64,000 nt of DNA from Alicyclobacillus fructus (lineage in GTDB: Bacteria > Bacillota > Bacilli > Alicyclobacillales > Alicyclobacillaceae): assembly GCF_017329605.1 (NCBI RefSeq), contig NZ_JAFMTY010000005.1, positions 1-64,000 on the forward strand, given 5' to 3'. The notes under the pieces are model-generated. The model was not told the origin of the DNA. It was given only the letters and a program-made list of their open reading frames with translations, and did no database searches. A program made the position numbers and the translations under genes. Positions 35,056 to 42,554 of this stretch are shown here, piece after piece (position 1 is the stretch's first letter; every line of letters starts with the position of its first letter).

Positions 35056-36528
35056 ATGTCGAACCGCGTGGCCATCGTCGATCTCGGATCGAACTCGTGT
35101 CGGATGTCCATCTTCGAGATCGACGGGGAGTCGTATCGCCCCGTGTATGAAGTCAAACAGAACGTACGGCTCGCCGAAGGCATGATGGGGAATCGCCGCT
35201 TGACCGAGGCGAGCGTGGAGCGCGCCGTCGCTTGCCTGCGCCAATTTGTCCGCCAGGGAAGGTTGCACGCCGTCGACGATTGGCTGCCCGTGGCCACGGC
35301 GGCGCTTCGCCAGGCCGACAACGGCGATGAGGTCAGGCGAAACATCGAACAGGAGACGGGTCTTCGCTTCCGCATCCTCACCGGCGAAGAGGAAGCCCGA
35401 TACGGATTCCTCGGCGTGGTGAACACCATGCCGATTCAGAACGCCGTGATCTTCGATATCGGCGGGGCCTCGAGCGAGATCGCCCTGATGCGGGATCGCG
35501 CGCTGATTCGAGCTGCGAGCCTGCCGTACGGCGCGCTCAATCTCCGCGAGATGTTCGGCCGGTTTGGCGAGCAGGCGTGCGTGCGCATGGCCGGGGACCG
35601 CGCGGCCGAAGCGCTGGCACGTCACGATTGGCTGCGAGAAGGGGAACTCCTGCCGCTCGTAGGACTCGGTGGAACGGCCCGCGCCCTTGCCAAGCTGTTT
35701 CTCGCGGAGACGCACCGCAAGACGCCGCGCCTTCACGGCTTTGAGCTGCCCGCCTCGTATGTGGAGACGAAGCTGAAGCAACTTCAGCAGATGAGCGTGA
35801 GCAAGCGGCGCAAGATGAAAGGCATCGCCAAACATAGAGCCGAGATCATCACGACGGGTCTGGCCGTGCTGGCCACGCTGGTTCGGGTCTTGAAGCCGCC
35901 TTCGCTCTTCATCAGCCGCTGCGGCATTCGAGAAGGACTGCTGTTCGAACGCCTGCTCGGAACTCGAGATCCGGTCGTGCCGTCGGTCCTCGAGTTCAGC
36001 GTGCGCAACTTCCAGCGGCACTTTCGCATCGACCGCGGCGCCGCCAGCGCCGTCGCCGACATGGCCATGCGGCTTGGAGCGGAGTTGTCTCAGCGCCTGA
36101 ACCTCGACGCAAGCGACCGGCTCGTCCTGTGGACCGCCGCTCAGCTCGAGGGTGCTGGGGTCTTTGTTCACCCAGAGCGATGGCGCGATCACGCCGCGTA
36201 CCTCGTGCTTCACTCCGATCTCTACGGGCTCAAACCCGCCGAATGGCAGTTGGTGGCCCAGGTGGTGCGCTTCGATCACCGCGATCCGCGCGCGAAGAAG
36301 CTATCGCTTTTGCTCCGCCTCGCGCGATGGCTCGCGCTGGAGCTCGGCGTTGAACCGCACGAGGTGGTGCGGGTAAAAGGCGGCGAGATTCTGATTGAGA
36401 CGGGCCGGCGGATTCGGGAAATCGCGGAGGACACCGCGGACGCGAAGGTGGTTGACGAGATTCGCAAGGCTCTTCAGCTCACCTGCACGTTTCGCGAATC
36501 GAATTCCGCGGCTCTCTCGTCGCGCTAG
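35056..36528 (+). CDS. Ppx/GppA phosphatase family protein
   Basis: A 490-residue protein with the ASKHA ATPase-type phosphatase domain in the first about 300 residues: VAIVDLGSNSCRMSIFEID, then GEEEARYGFLGV and FDIGGASSEIALM, followed by GLGGTARALAKL. A C-terminal HD-like helical domain follows (about 315-480). Such enzymes hydrolyse polyphosphate or pppGpp. No ppk is adjacent, so which substrate applies is open. The ATG at 35056 is chosen because homology begins there, although its ribosome-binding site is weak. Confidence 0.92.
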   Translation: MSNRVAIVDLGSNSCRMSIFEIDGESYRPVYEVKQNVRLAEGMMGNRRLTEASVERAVACLRQFVRQGRLHAVDDWLPVATAALRQADNGDEVRRNIEQETGLRFRILTGEEEARYGFLGVVNTMPIQNAVIFDIGGASSEIALMRDRALIRAASLPYGALNLREMFGRFGEQACVRMAGDRAAEALARHDWLREGELLPLVGLGGTARALAKLFLAETHRKTPRLHGFELPASYVETKLKQLQQMSVSKRRKMKGIAKHRAEIITTGLAVLATLVRVLKPPSLFISRCGIREGLLFERLLGTRDPVVPSVLEFSVRNFQRHFRIDRGAASAVADMAMRLGAELSQRLNLDASDRLVLWTAAQLEGAGVFVHPERWRDHAAYLVLHSDLYGLKPAEWQLVAQVVRFDHRDPRAKKLSLLLRLARWLALELGVEPHEVVRVKGGEILIETGRRIREIAEDTADAKVVDEIRKALQLTCTFRESNSAALSSR

Positions 36529-36538
36529 GCGAAATCGT

Positions 36539-36577
36539 GAAAAAACGGAGCACCCGTCGTCCGGTGCTCCGCTTTTT
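36539..36577. terminator. Bidirectional rho-independent terminator
   Basis: CGGAGCACC (36546-36554) pairs with GGTGCTCCG (36563-36571). A T-run follows on the plus strand, and an A-run on the other side gives a T-run on the minus strand. It serves both ppx/gppA and the convergent lgt gene, whose stop codon overlaps the T-run. Confidence 0.92.
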
Positions 36578-37398
36578 CATTCGTTCCCCGTTCCTTTGTC
36601 TTGAACCCCGAGCGGCGTCTTTCGCTCCTCCCTGAGAAACACCCAAATGGCGAGCGCAAGTCCGATGGCAACCGATACGAGCGCCGTCCACTGTGCGGCA
36701 TCCCAGCCGAACACGCCGCGGGGCGAGTCCCCGCGCAGCATCTCGAGAAAGAAGCGACACACATTGTAAGTCACAAGGTAATACGCGAACGGGAAGCCGA
36801 GCGGCCAGCCTTTCTTGCGCTGCAGGACCACAAACAACAGCGCGAACAAAGCGACGTCCACCATGCCCTCCCACGTCACGGCGGGCCACAACGGCTGGTT
36901 GCCATACGTCTCGTACGCGAGCGTACCCGGCGGATACACCTCGCCGAATCCCTTGTGCGTCGGGGCGCCGAACGCGCTGCCGTTCATAAAGTCGGCGTCC
37001 CGCCCGATGCTCTGACCGAGCAGAATGCCCGGAGTGGCGATGTCCGCGAAATGCAAAAAGCTCAGGCGATGCCGCCGGAGATACCAGATGGCAGCCGCCA
37101 GAGCGCCGGCGATCCCGCCCTGAATCGACAGGCCTCCGTTCCACACCTGGACGATCTGCCCCGGGTGCGCCGAATAGTAGCCCCAGTCGAAAAAGAAAAC
37201 TTGCCAAAAGCGAGCGCCCACAATGCCGCCAATCAGCAGCCAGGGCGCGAGCCCCCACCAATGATCCGCATCCCCCGGATTGCCTCGGATCTTTGCAAGA
37301 TACAGCGTGATCCCCAGACCGAGAAGGAAAGCCAGCGCGAAAATCGTGCTGTACGACCGAATCGGAAACGAGCCGATAAAAAACCAGTACGAGTGCAC
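36577..37398 (-). CDS. lgt: Prolipoprotein diacylglyceryl transferase
   Basis: Lgt transfers diacylglycerol to the lipobox cysteine of prolipoproteins such as GerC and BtuF encoded here. The 273-residue protein has seven membrane segments, the VWNGGLSIQGGIAG block, and the signature region GQSIGRDADFMNGSAFG. That signature keeps the Arg and the FMN part but differs from the usual GRxGNFxNxE. The start is a GTG with only a weak ribosome-binding site. The family assignment is firm despite the unusual signature. Confidence 0.92.
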   Translation of the reverse strand: MHSYWFFIGSFPIRSYSTIFALAFLLGLGITLYLAKIRGNPGDADHWWGLAPWLLIGGIVGARFWQVFFFDWGYYSAHPGQIVQVWNGGLSIQGGIAGALAAAIWYLRRHRLSFLHFADIATPGILLGQSIGRDADFMNGSAFGAPTHKGFGEVYPPGTLAYETYGNQPLWPAVTWEGMVDVALFALLFVVLQRKKGWPLGFPFAYYLVTYNVCRFFLEMLRGDSPRGVFGWDAAQWTALVSVAIGLALAIWVFLREERKTPLGVQDKGTGNE

Positions 37399-37488
37399 AG
37401 CCGCTCAACATCCTTTGCCACGAACATCTGTTGAATGTGACTCTTTACACAGCCTACCGGTTCATGGCCAGCGCGTCAACCGTGCACG

Positions 37489-37791
37489 TCATACCCAACC
37501 CGTCGTGTCGAGCGTCCGACCGATGACATGAAAGCGCCGCCGATGCAGGCGAAGGCGCACTGACTGCTCCCTATGACCTTCCCCTGCCGCGGGAGGCAAA
37601 TCTCGCCCCGGTTGTTGCGATGCCATCTCACGCGTCGCGGAAGAGCGCATCAGCGCGACGAGATGGAGGTCCAGCTGCTGGCTGAGACGAATGACTTCGC
37701 TGTCCTGCAGACTGCAGGCCTCGGCGGCACGTTCCACCATCTTCTTGCGCAGATGTTCGACCAGATCCGTCGTCTGCCCTTGGTCTAACAT
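37489..37791 (-). CDS. Spo0E-family aspartyl-phosphate phosphatase
   Basis: A 100-residue protein whose first half (LRKKMVERAA...SEVIRLSQQLDLHL) has the two-helix Spo0E pattern with the SQxLD motif that removes phosphate from Spo0A. The Arg-rich tail after about residue 55 is longer than usual and has no match I recognise. Spo0E proteins delay sporulation. The upstream region carries a TATAAT box and two Spo0A-box-like sites, which suggests feedback. Confidence 0.82.
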   Translation of the reverse strand: MLDQGQTTDLVEHLRKKMVERAAEACSLQDSEVIRLSQQLDLHLVALMRSSATREMASQQPGRDLPPAAGEGHREQSVRLRLHRRRFHVIGRTLDTTGWV

Positions 37792-37837
37792 ACAATCCCC
37801 CTACCCCAAACGACAGCTCCAAACACCAACGCTCACC

Positions 37838-37843
37838 ATTATA
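37838..37843 (-). promoter_or_regulatory. -10 box of the Spo0E-family gene
   Basis: A perfect TATAAT on the minus strand, about 47 bases before the start codon. No good -35 is found at 17 bases (the nearest, TTGAGC, is 24 bases away). A poor or badly spaced -35 is common at promoters activated by Spo0A. Confidence 0.55.
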
Positions 37844-37894
37844 CGACGTTTGTCCGCCGCCATCGCGGCTCAACGTGGACAAAATCGTGGCGGT

Positions 37895-37923
37895 TTTGTC
37901 GAATCGGGCAAGGTTGTGTCGAA
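37895..37923. promoter_or_regulatory. Two Spo0A-box-like sites upstream of the Spo0E-family gene
   Basis: TTTGTCGAA (37895-37903) and TGTCGAA (37917-37923) match the 0A box (TGTCGAA core). They are in the same orientation, 20 bases apart, i.e. on one face of the helix. They lie about 55-80 bases upstream of the TATAAT. A weaker TTTTGTCCA in opposite orientation lies at 37876-37884. Confidence 0.6.
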
Positions 37924-37933
37924 TCCGCTACGG

Positions 37934-38863
37934 CTAAACCTGGCGTTTGCGCACTCGACCGCTCAGGTCGTATGGCGTCACCTGATACACGCAGTAGTTC
38001 AACCAGTTCGCGAACAACAGGTTCGCGTGGGCCCTCCACCGGTTGAGGGGCTCCTGTGTGGGGTCGTCGTTCGGAAAGTAGTGCCTCGGCAACTGAATGT
38101 CGAGTCCACGCTGGACGTCCCGCTCGTACTCCTCGGCCAGCGTCGTGGCGTCGTACTCTGGGTGACCGGTGACGAAAATTTGGCTCGCGTCCGGGGTGGC
38201 GGCAAGATACAGACCGGCCTCCGGCGAGGTCGACAAAATCTGGAGTTCAGGAACGCGCGCCACATCCTCGATGGCCACGTCCGTGTGGCGCGAATGGGGA
38301 GCCAGGAACCGATCGTCAAACCCGCGGGTGAGATCGCACCGCAGATCGACCGTGTGCTCGAACACCCCGAAGCATTTTTCGGGGAGGGGGCGCTTCGGAA
38401 TTCCGTAGTGCCTGTACAACCCCGCCTGTGCCGCCCAACAGATGTGAAGCGTGGAGGTGACGGCCGATCTCGTCCAGTCCAAGATCTCGCACAACTCATC
38501 CCAATACGTCACGTCTTCAAAGGGAAGATGCTCCACGGGAGCACCTGTGATGATCATGCCGTCAAACGCCTGCTCGGACACCTCATCGAACGTCTGATAG
38601 AACATCTCGAGGTGCTCGGCCGGCGTGTTCTTCGCCACGTGTGAACGCATGCGCAACAGCGTAACCTCCACCTGCAAGGGGGAATTGCCGAGCAGGCGAA
38701 GAAGTTGCGTCTCCGTGACTTCCTTCTTCGGCATCAGGTTGAGGATCAAGATTTTGAGGGGGCGAATGTCCTGCGTGAACGCCCGCTGATAGCCCATGAC
38801 AAAGATCTGCTCGGCGGCAAGAATCTCCTTCGCCGGCAGGTCGTCCGGCACTTTGATGGGCAT
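37934..38863 (-). CDS. metA: Homoserine O-acyltransferase MetA, probably O-acetyltransferase
   Basis: A 309-residue enzyme of the MetA family that acylates homoserine for methionine synthesis. Catalytic Cys142 lies in HICWAAQAG; the His-Glu pair is in VTGHPEYD. Position 111 is Glu ([10 protein letters not shown]), the residue known to favour acetyl-CoA over succinyl-CoA in this family, so the product is probably O-acetylhomoserine despite the succinyltransferase name. The ATG at 38863 has AAAGGTGGGGG upstream. No SAM riboswitch is visible in the leader. Confidence 0.95.
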   Translation of the reverse strand: MPIKVPDDLPAKEILAAEQIFVMGYQRAFTQDIRPLKILILNLMPKKEVTETQLLRLLGNSPLQVEVTLLRMRSHVAKNTPAEHLEMFYQTFDEVSEQAFDGMIITGAPVEHLPFEDVTYWDELCEILDWTRSAVTSTLHICWAAQAGLYRHYGIPKRPLPEKCFGVFEHTVDLRCDLTRGFDDRFLAPHSRHTDVAIEDVARVPELQILSTSPEAGLYLAATPDASQIFVTGHPEYDATTLAEEYERDVQRGLDIQLPRHYFPNDDPTQEPLNRWRAHANLLFANWLNYCVYQVTPYDLSGRVRKRQV

Positions 38864-38942
38864 GCTGACCCCCACCTTTCTGCGTCTTCGCGCTGTCCTT
38901 GGCGTGCTGTGCGTGACATACCGTGAAAACGAGAACGCCCTC

Positions 38943-38970
38943 AGTGTAGCACAGCGCATGACGCGAGCAA
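38943..38970 (-). promoter_or_regulatory. Sigma-A-type promoter of metA
   Basis: TTGCTC (38965-38970) and TACACT (38943-38948) are separated by 16 bases on the minus strand, about 80 bases upstream of the metA start. Confidence 0.5.
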
Positions 38971-39029
38971 AGTCGAAGGGTCTTCGCGTCCATCCCTCGT
39001 CATATCCATGATCCGGAGGGGGATGGCCG

Positions 39030-39437
39030 ATGTTATTTGCGGTGGTGATGTGTGTCTTATTGATGGAGAGCTGGGCCGTGTTTCAGAGCGCGAGGCAGTT
39101 TCGGCGAGGCGCCATCGCCGGATGGGTCTTTTCCCCTGCTCACCTGATGCGCCTGACCTTCGCCGTGGAGCTGGCCGTGGAACTTGCGTGCCACAGCAAG
39201 GCGATTGGCGGCGTGGCGGCGGTTGTGGTCGGTTGCTTGGCTGGCGTGATCGCGCTTGAGCCCCGATCGCTCTTGGAAATGTCCGAGCTCATGATGGAAG
39301 TCTTCATGGGCATTTCCATGGGCATTTTCCTCATTGGCAACATGCCGGCCCACATCGCCTGGCTGCTTCTCCTGCCCATCGCCGCGTCGAGCGCCATGGC
39401 CTTCGCCGGCGGCTTACGCGCAGCACCCGTCCGTTAG
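39030..39437 (+). CDS. Small polytopic membrane protein of unknown function
   Basis: A 135-residue, strongly hydrophobic protein with about four membrane segments and a Met-rich stretch ([20 protein letters not shown], about residues 88-107). A GGAGGGGGATGG site precedes the ATG. It is convergent with the CysP-like gene, overlapping it by four bases, and I do not recognise a family. Confidence 0.75.
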   Translation: MLFAVVMCVLLMESWAVFQSARQFRRGAIAGWVFSPAHLMRLTFAVELAVELACHSKAIGGVAAVVVGCLAGVIALEPRSLLEMSELMMEVFMGISMGIFLIGNMPAHIAWLLLLPIAASSAMAFAGGLRAAPVR

Positions 39438-40546
39438 ATGACGTCCTGGCGATCCGCCGCACGGGTTTTGCGAACACACGCGGGTGCCCACGTCGCCTTC
39501 TCCGCGCGGACCGATCTGAGCGCTTGGGGCCGCATGCTCCAGTATAAAAGGGCCACCACGACAGACCCGACCGAGACGATGAGTGGGACGTACGACCCCA
39601 TCACCACCGCTTCGATCACGAGGTAACTCGCCAACATGGCGACAAGCGGCGAGACCAGCCAGGTCTTCAGGATGGTTCGCACCACCTGTTGGCGCCAGAC
39701 ATCAAGCCCGATGTGCGATTGGCCGACGCCGAAGATGGCGAGCGTGGTCGCCTGGACCTGCGGCACGGGAATACCGCCGAGCGCGGCGGCCAAGACCAAG
39801 CTGGCGCTGGTGATGGACACCACGATCCCTTGGAGCACGGACAGGCTCGTAATGCGCTTTGCGTTCGTTTCCAGCACGCGGCCGCCAAGGGCAAACGCTC
39901 CCACAGCCACAAACAGTGCGCCCCAATAGAGTCCCGCATGCACGGTCAGCACGTGAGATGCGACGAGCGGGCCGACCGCATTCGCGACGTTATGCATGCC
40001 CGCGGAGAACGCCTCATAGCAGCCGGACGCGAGAAGGATTCCATGCAACACGGCGGCAGCGACGCGCCCCCGCTTGCCAATCCACGGTTCAAGTCTGCGG
40101 GCAACGAGCCCCAACAGGTACGCGAAGACCATGGACAAGAACGGAACGACCAGCCACATCGACACAATGAACGCGAGACGCCCCGTGTGCACGTGGCCTA
40201 CGGCCAAACCAGCGCCCACCACGGCTCCCACCGTCACCTCGCTCGTCGACAAGGGCACACCCACGACATTGGAGACGAACAACGTCGCGCACGCGGCGGC
40301 CAGCACAATCAGGGTGATTTCGACGGTGACCAGCCGAGAGGGCACAATGCCGTTGGAAATCGTGGAAACGACTCTCCCGCCTCCTGTCGTCGCCCCGAGG
40401 AACGCGAAGATGGCCACGAGGAACAACGCGATCCACTTGCGCCGAACCGCACCCGCTCCGTAGGCCGCGCCCATGGAAGCCGCTGTGCCGCTCGCGCCAA
40501 TGTTGGCTGCAAAAAACATGGCGACGAGCCATGCCGCTAAGACCAT
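39434..40546 (-). CDS. PiT-family anion permease, CysP (sulfate)-like
   Basis: A 370-residue membrane protein with the two PiT repeats: FFAANIGASGTAASMGAAYG-like N-terminal block and GMHNVANAVGPL, plus VPLSTSEVTVGAVVGAGLA. The N-terminal sequence resembles the sulfate permease CysP of bacilli more than phosphate carriers, which have GxHDAANAI there. Sulfate uptake is therefore favoured but not proven. The ATG at 40546 has GAGGG seven bases upstream; an A+T-rich promoter region lies beyond it. Confidence 0.82.
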   Translation of the reverse strand: MVLAAWLVAMFFAANIGASGTAASMGAAYGAGAVRRKWIALFLVAIFAFLGATTGGGRVVSTISNGIVPSRLVTVEITLIVLAAACATLFVSNVVGVPLSTSEVTVGAVVGAGLAVGHVHTGRLAFIVSMWLVVPFLSMVFAYLLGLVARRLEPWIGKRGRVAAAVLHGILLASGCYEAFSAGMHNVANAVGPLVASHVLTVHAGLYWGALFVAVGAFALGGRVLETNAKRITSLSVLQGIVVSITSASLVLAAALGGIPVPQVQATTLAIFGVGQSHIGLDVWRQQVVRTILKTWLVSPLVAMLASYLVIEAVVMGSYVPLIVSVGSVVVALLYWSMRPQALRSVRAEKATWAPACVRKTRAADRQDVI

Positions 40547-40681
40547 TCCGCATCCCTCTTTCCACAACCGCCGCGCGGCGCTTAAAAACATAGTAATCAT
40601 TATTATTAAGTCGGAATTAGTGTATCAGAACGACTTTCCTTATGCAAGATGCGCGAGGGTCGATAGGACGATCTCGGCAAA

Positions 40682-41080
40682 TCACGGGCCGAGATCGTCC
40701 TGCCAGTCCTCAGCAGGTCTGGTGGTCACCACGGATGTAATCTGATTCTCGTCGTCGACAAAGACCACGGAAGCTGTGAAACCTTCCCATTCCGCCTCGT
40801 CCACCCAGCCGAGCGAGAGGACTATGACGCGATCGCCCGGCTGGAAGTGCCGCGCCGGTGGTCCGTTGAGGCAGACGATGCCCGACCCTGGATCGCCGGG
40901 AATGGCGTAGGTCGACCACAGAACGCCATTTTCGACGTTGGTGATTTGCACCATCTCAAAAGGGCGAATGCGCGCGGCCCGCATCAGTACGGGATCGAGC
41001 GTGATGCTGCCCACATAGTTCAGATCCGCTTGCGTCACGCGAACGCGGTGGAGCTTGCCCTTGCACATTTGCCGGAACAC
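40682..41080 (-). CDS. panD: Aspartate 1-decarboxylase proenzyme
   Basis: PanD makes beta-alanine for pantothenate and CoA. The 132-residue protein self-cleaves at Gly24-Ser25 in LNYVGSITLD to form the pyruvoyl group; that numbering agrees exactly with the family and supports the GTG start at 41080, which has AAGGAGGGG upstream. Other active-site elements (Lys9, Arg54-equivalent WSTYAIPG region, GDRVIVLS) are present. No panB or panC is adjacent. Confidence 0.95.
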   Translation of the reverse strand: MFRQMCKGKLHRVRVTQADLNYVGSITLDPVLMRAARIRPFEMVQITNVENGVLWSTYAIPGDPGSGIVCLNGPPARHFQPGDRVIVLSLGWVDEAEWEGFTASVVFVDDENQITSVVTTRPAEDWQDDLGP

Positions 41081-41174
41081 GGAATCCCCTCCTTGCACGC
41101 CATCGCTTCAGCATACGCGCAGAGGGCAAATCCGCATGTCGGCACAGCCGCCGGGCCATTCGCCCACACGGACT

Positions 41175-42140
41175 TCAGGTTGCATTCCCGGTTGCATTCC
41201 CGGTTGCATTCCCGGTTGCATTCCCGGTCGCATTCCCGGTCGCATTCCCGGTCGCATTCCCGGTCGCATTTCCGGTCGCATTTCCGGTCGCATTTCCGGT
41301 CGCATTTCCGGTCGCATTTCCGGAATTCAGCGATCCCGTCGACTGCCAGGAGATGGGGCTCATACCGAACGTGGCTATCAGCTCATCGAACAAAAGTTTT
41401 CCGGCAAGGATATGCCCCGCCTCATTCGGGTGCCAAGCATCTCCGTAGTACATGTTCCACGTTTGGTGATGGGCCTGCATGTAGAGCGTCATGTCTCGAT
41501 TCAAGTCGAGATAGTAGACGTTCGGATTGTCGAACGAGGCAACGACGGAGCTTTCCACCTGCATATACGCTTCGTCTTCCGCGTGGTTGTATGTCGCCGT
41601 GGCTTTGGTGACCGGCGAGGTGACCACAAGCACGACCGCGTGTTGCGCGAGCGCCTCCTCGATCTCGTCGGCAATGGCTTGCCGAAAGGCCGCGATCGGC
41701 GTCTTGTTGAAGATGTCGTTCAGGAGTCCCCACGACAGCACCACCACTTGGGGGCGGTCTTCTTCCAACCACTGCTGATACTTGCCATCTCGATCGAGCG
41801 TGACCGGAGAACCCCCGATCACCGTGCGGTCGTCATACACGTAATTGGTGTCCGTCGAGGCCGTCAAAGCGGCGAAGGCGCGGCGAAGGTAACTGTCGTC
41901 CTGCGGGTCCTTCCAGCCGTGGGCCATCGACCCCCCGACGACCATCACCTTCTCCTCCGTCAGCCGGGCGGACAAGGCCCCATGGCTGTCAGCCGCGAGG
42001 ACGCTGGTATCGCGGTTCTGCAGCCATCCAACACACCATCCGCCCACTGCCAACAGTGCGCCGGAAGTGAGCCAACCCAGCCTCTTCGCCCATGGTCGAT
42101 CGCGCCTGTTGGACAGCCGGATGGCCTGCCTTCGCCTCAT
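41175..42140 (-). CDS. SGNH/GDSL hydrolase-like secreted or anchored protein with GNAT-repeat tail
   Basis: A 321-residue protein with an N-terminal membrane anchor (about residues 20-42, LGWLTSGALLAVGGWCVGWL). An SGNH-fold domain follows: VMVVGGSMAHGWKD carries the nucleophile Ser (G-S-M in place of GDS), VVLSWGLLNDI the Asn block, and YGDAWHPNEAGH the Asp-x-x-His pair. The last 48 residues are twelve perfect GNAT tetrapeptides encoded by a 12-bp tandem repeat. The substrate is unknown; surface polysaccharide or lipid esters are usual for anchored SGNH proteins. Confidence 0.85.
   Translation of the reverse strand: MRRRQAIRLSNRRDRPWAKRLGWLTSGALLAVGGWCVGWLQNRDTSVLAADSHGALSARLTEEKVMVVGGSMAHGWKDPQDDSYLRRAFAALTASTDTNYVYDDRTVIGGSPVTLDRDGKYQQWLEEDRPQVVVLSWGLLNDIFNKTPIAAFRQAIADEIEEALAQHAVVLVVTSPVTKATATYNHAEDEAYMQVESSVVASFDNPNVYYLDLNRDMTLYMQAHHQTWNMYYGDAWHPNEAGHILAGKLLFDELIATFGMSPISWQSTGSLNSGNATGNATGNATGNATGNATGNATGNATGNATGNATGNATGNATGNAT
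41178..41321 (-). repeat. 12-bp tandem repeat, 12 units, encoding (Gly-Asn-Ala-Thr)12
   Basis: In plus-strand reading there are four GGTTGCATTCCC, then three GGTCGCATTCCC, then five GGTCGCATTTCC, without interruption. Differences are ordered in blocks, as expected of recent unequal duplication, and all are synonymous. The unit encodes GNAT and keeps the reading frame for any copy number. Confidence 0.97.
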
Positions 42141-42218
42141 GACCGCCTCATCCTCTCATCCTTGCATCCCCATTCCCTTTCGTGATACCACACGTTTTTT
42201 GAAATGCGTTTGAAAACG

Positions 42219-42437
42219 TCACATCACCGGCCCATGACCGTCACAATGCGCCCGACCGATGATCCGGCAGATGTGGTCGCGATCGACGACATCGTCGTCA
42301 AACGTCACCACCGCGATCTGATCCGCCAGGTCGACGTCGAAATGGCGAACCCCCTCCACCGCATGGAGCGCGACCGAGACCTTGTTCGCACACAGCGAAC
42401 ACGTGGCGTCGCGAAGCGTGAGCGTCGAAAGCGCCAT
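42219..42437 (-). CDS. Heavy-metal-associated (HMA) domain protein
   Basis: A 72-residue ferredoxin-like HMA domain with the metal-binding pair in ATCSLCANKVSVALHAVEGV (CxxC). Similar stand-alone domains are copper chaperones (CopZ) or mercury-binding proteins. There is no copper ATPase nearby. AAGGAGGCGG precedes the ATG. It is divergent from ger operon 2. Confidence 0.88.
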   Translation of the reverse strand: MALSTLTLRDATCSLCANKVSVALHAVEGVRHFDVDLADQIAVVTFDDDVVDRDHICRIIGRAHCDGHGPVM

Positions 42438-42554
42438 GTCACCGCCTCCTTCCCCTTGTCGCCTTTAGCATGAATCGGCCGATCGCGCGTTATGCCTGCA
42501 TGGAAAGGGTTGATTTGGAAAAGAATAGAACGCGAAGCCAGGGGAGGGAAGTCC

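Noticed and set aside
38864-39010. SAM riboswitch (S-box) upstream of metA
   Set aside because: The leader lacks the conserved S-box core; only a promoter is visible.
41108-41317. Minus-strand frame of MRPE-type repeats, and plus-strand PGCI/PGRI repeats
   Set aside because: These are other-frame readings of the 12-bp repeat that encodes GNAT in the SGNH hydrolase gene.
41175-41325. CRISPR array
   Set aside because: The repeats are 12 bp, contiguous, with no spacers, and lie in frame inside a coding sequence.
41155-41330. A GNAT acetyltransferase link for the GNAT repeat
   Set aside because: GNAT here is only the residue order Gly-Asn-Ala-Thr; it has no relation to the acetyltransferase family of that name.
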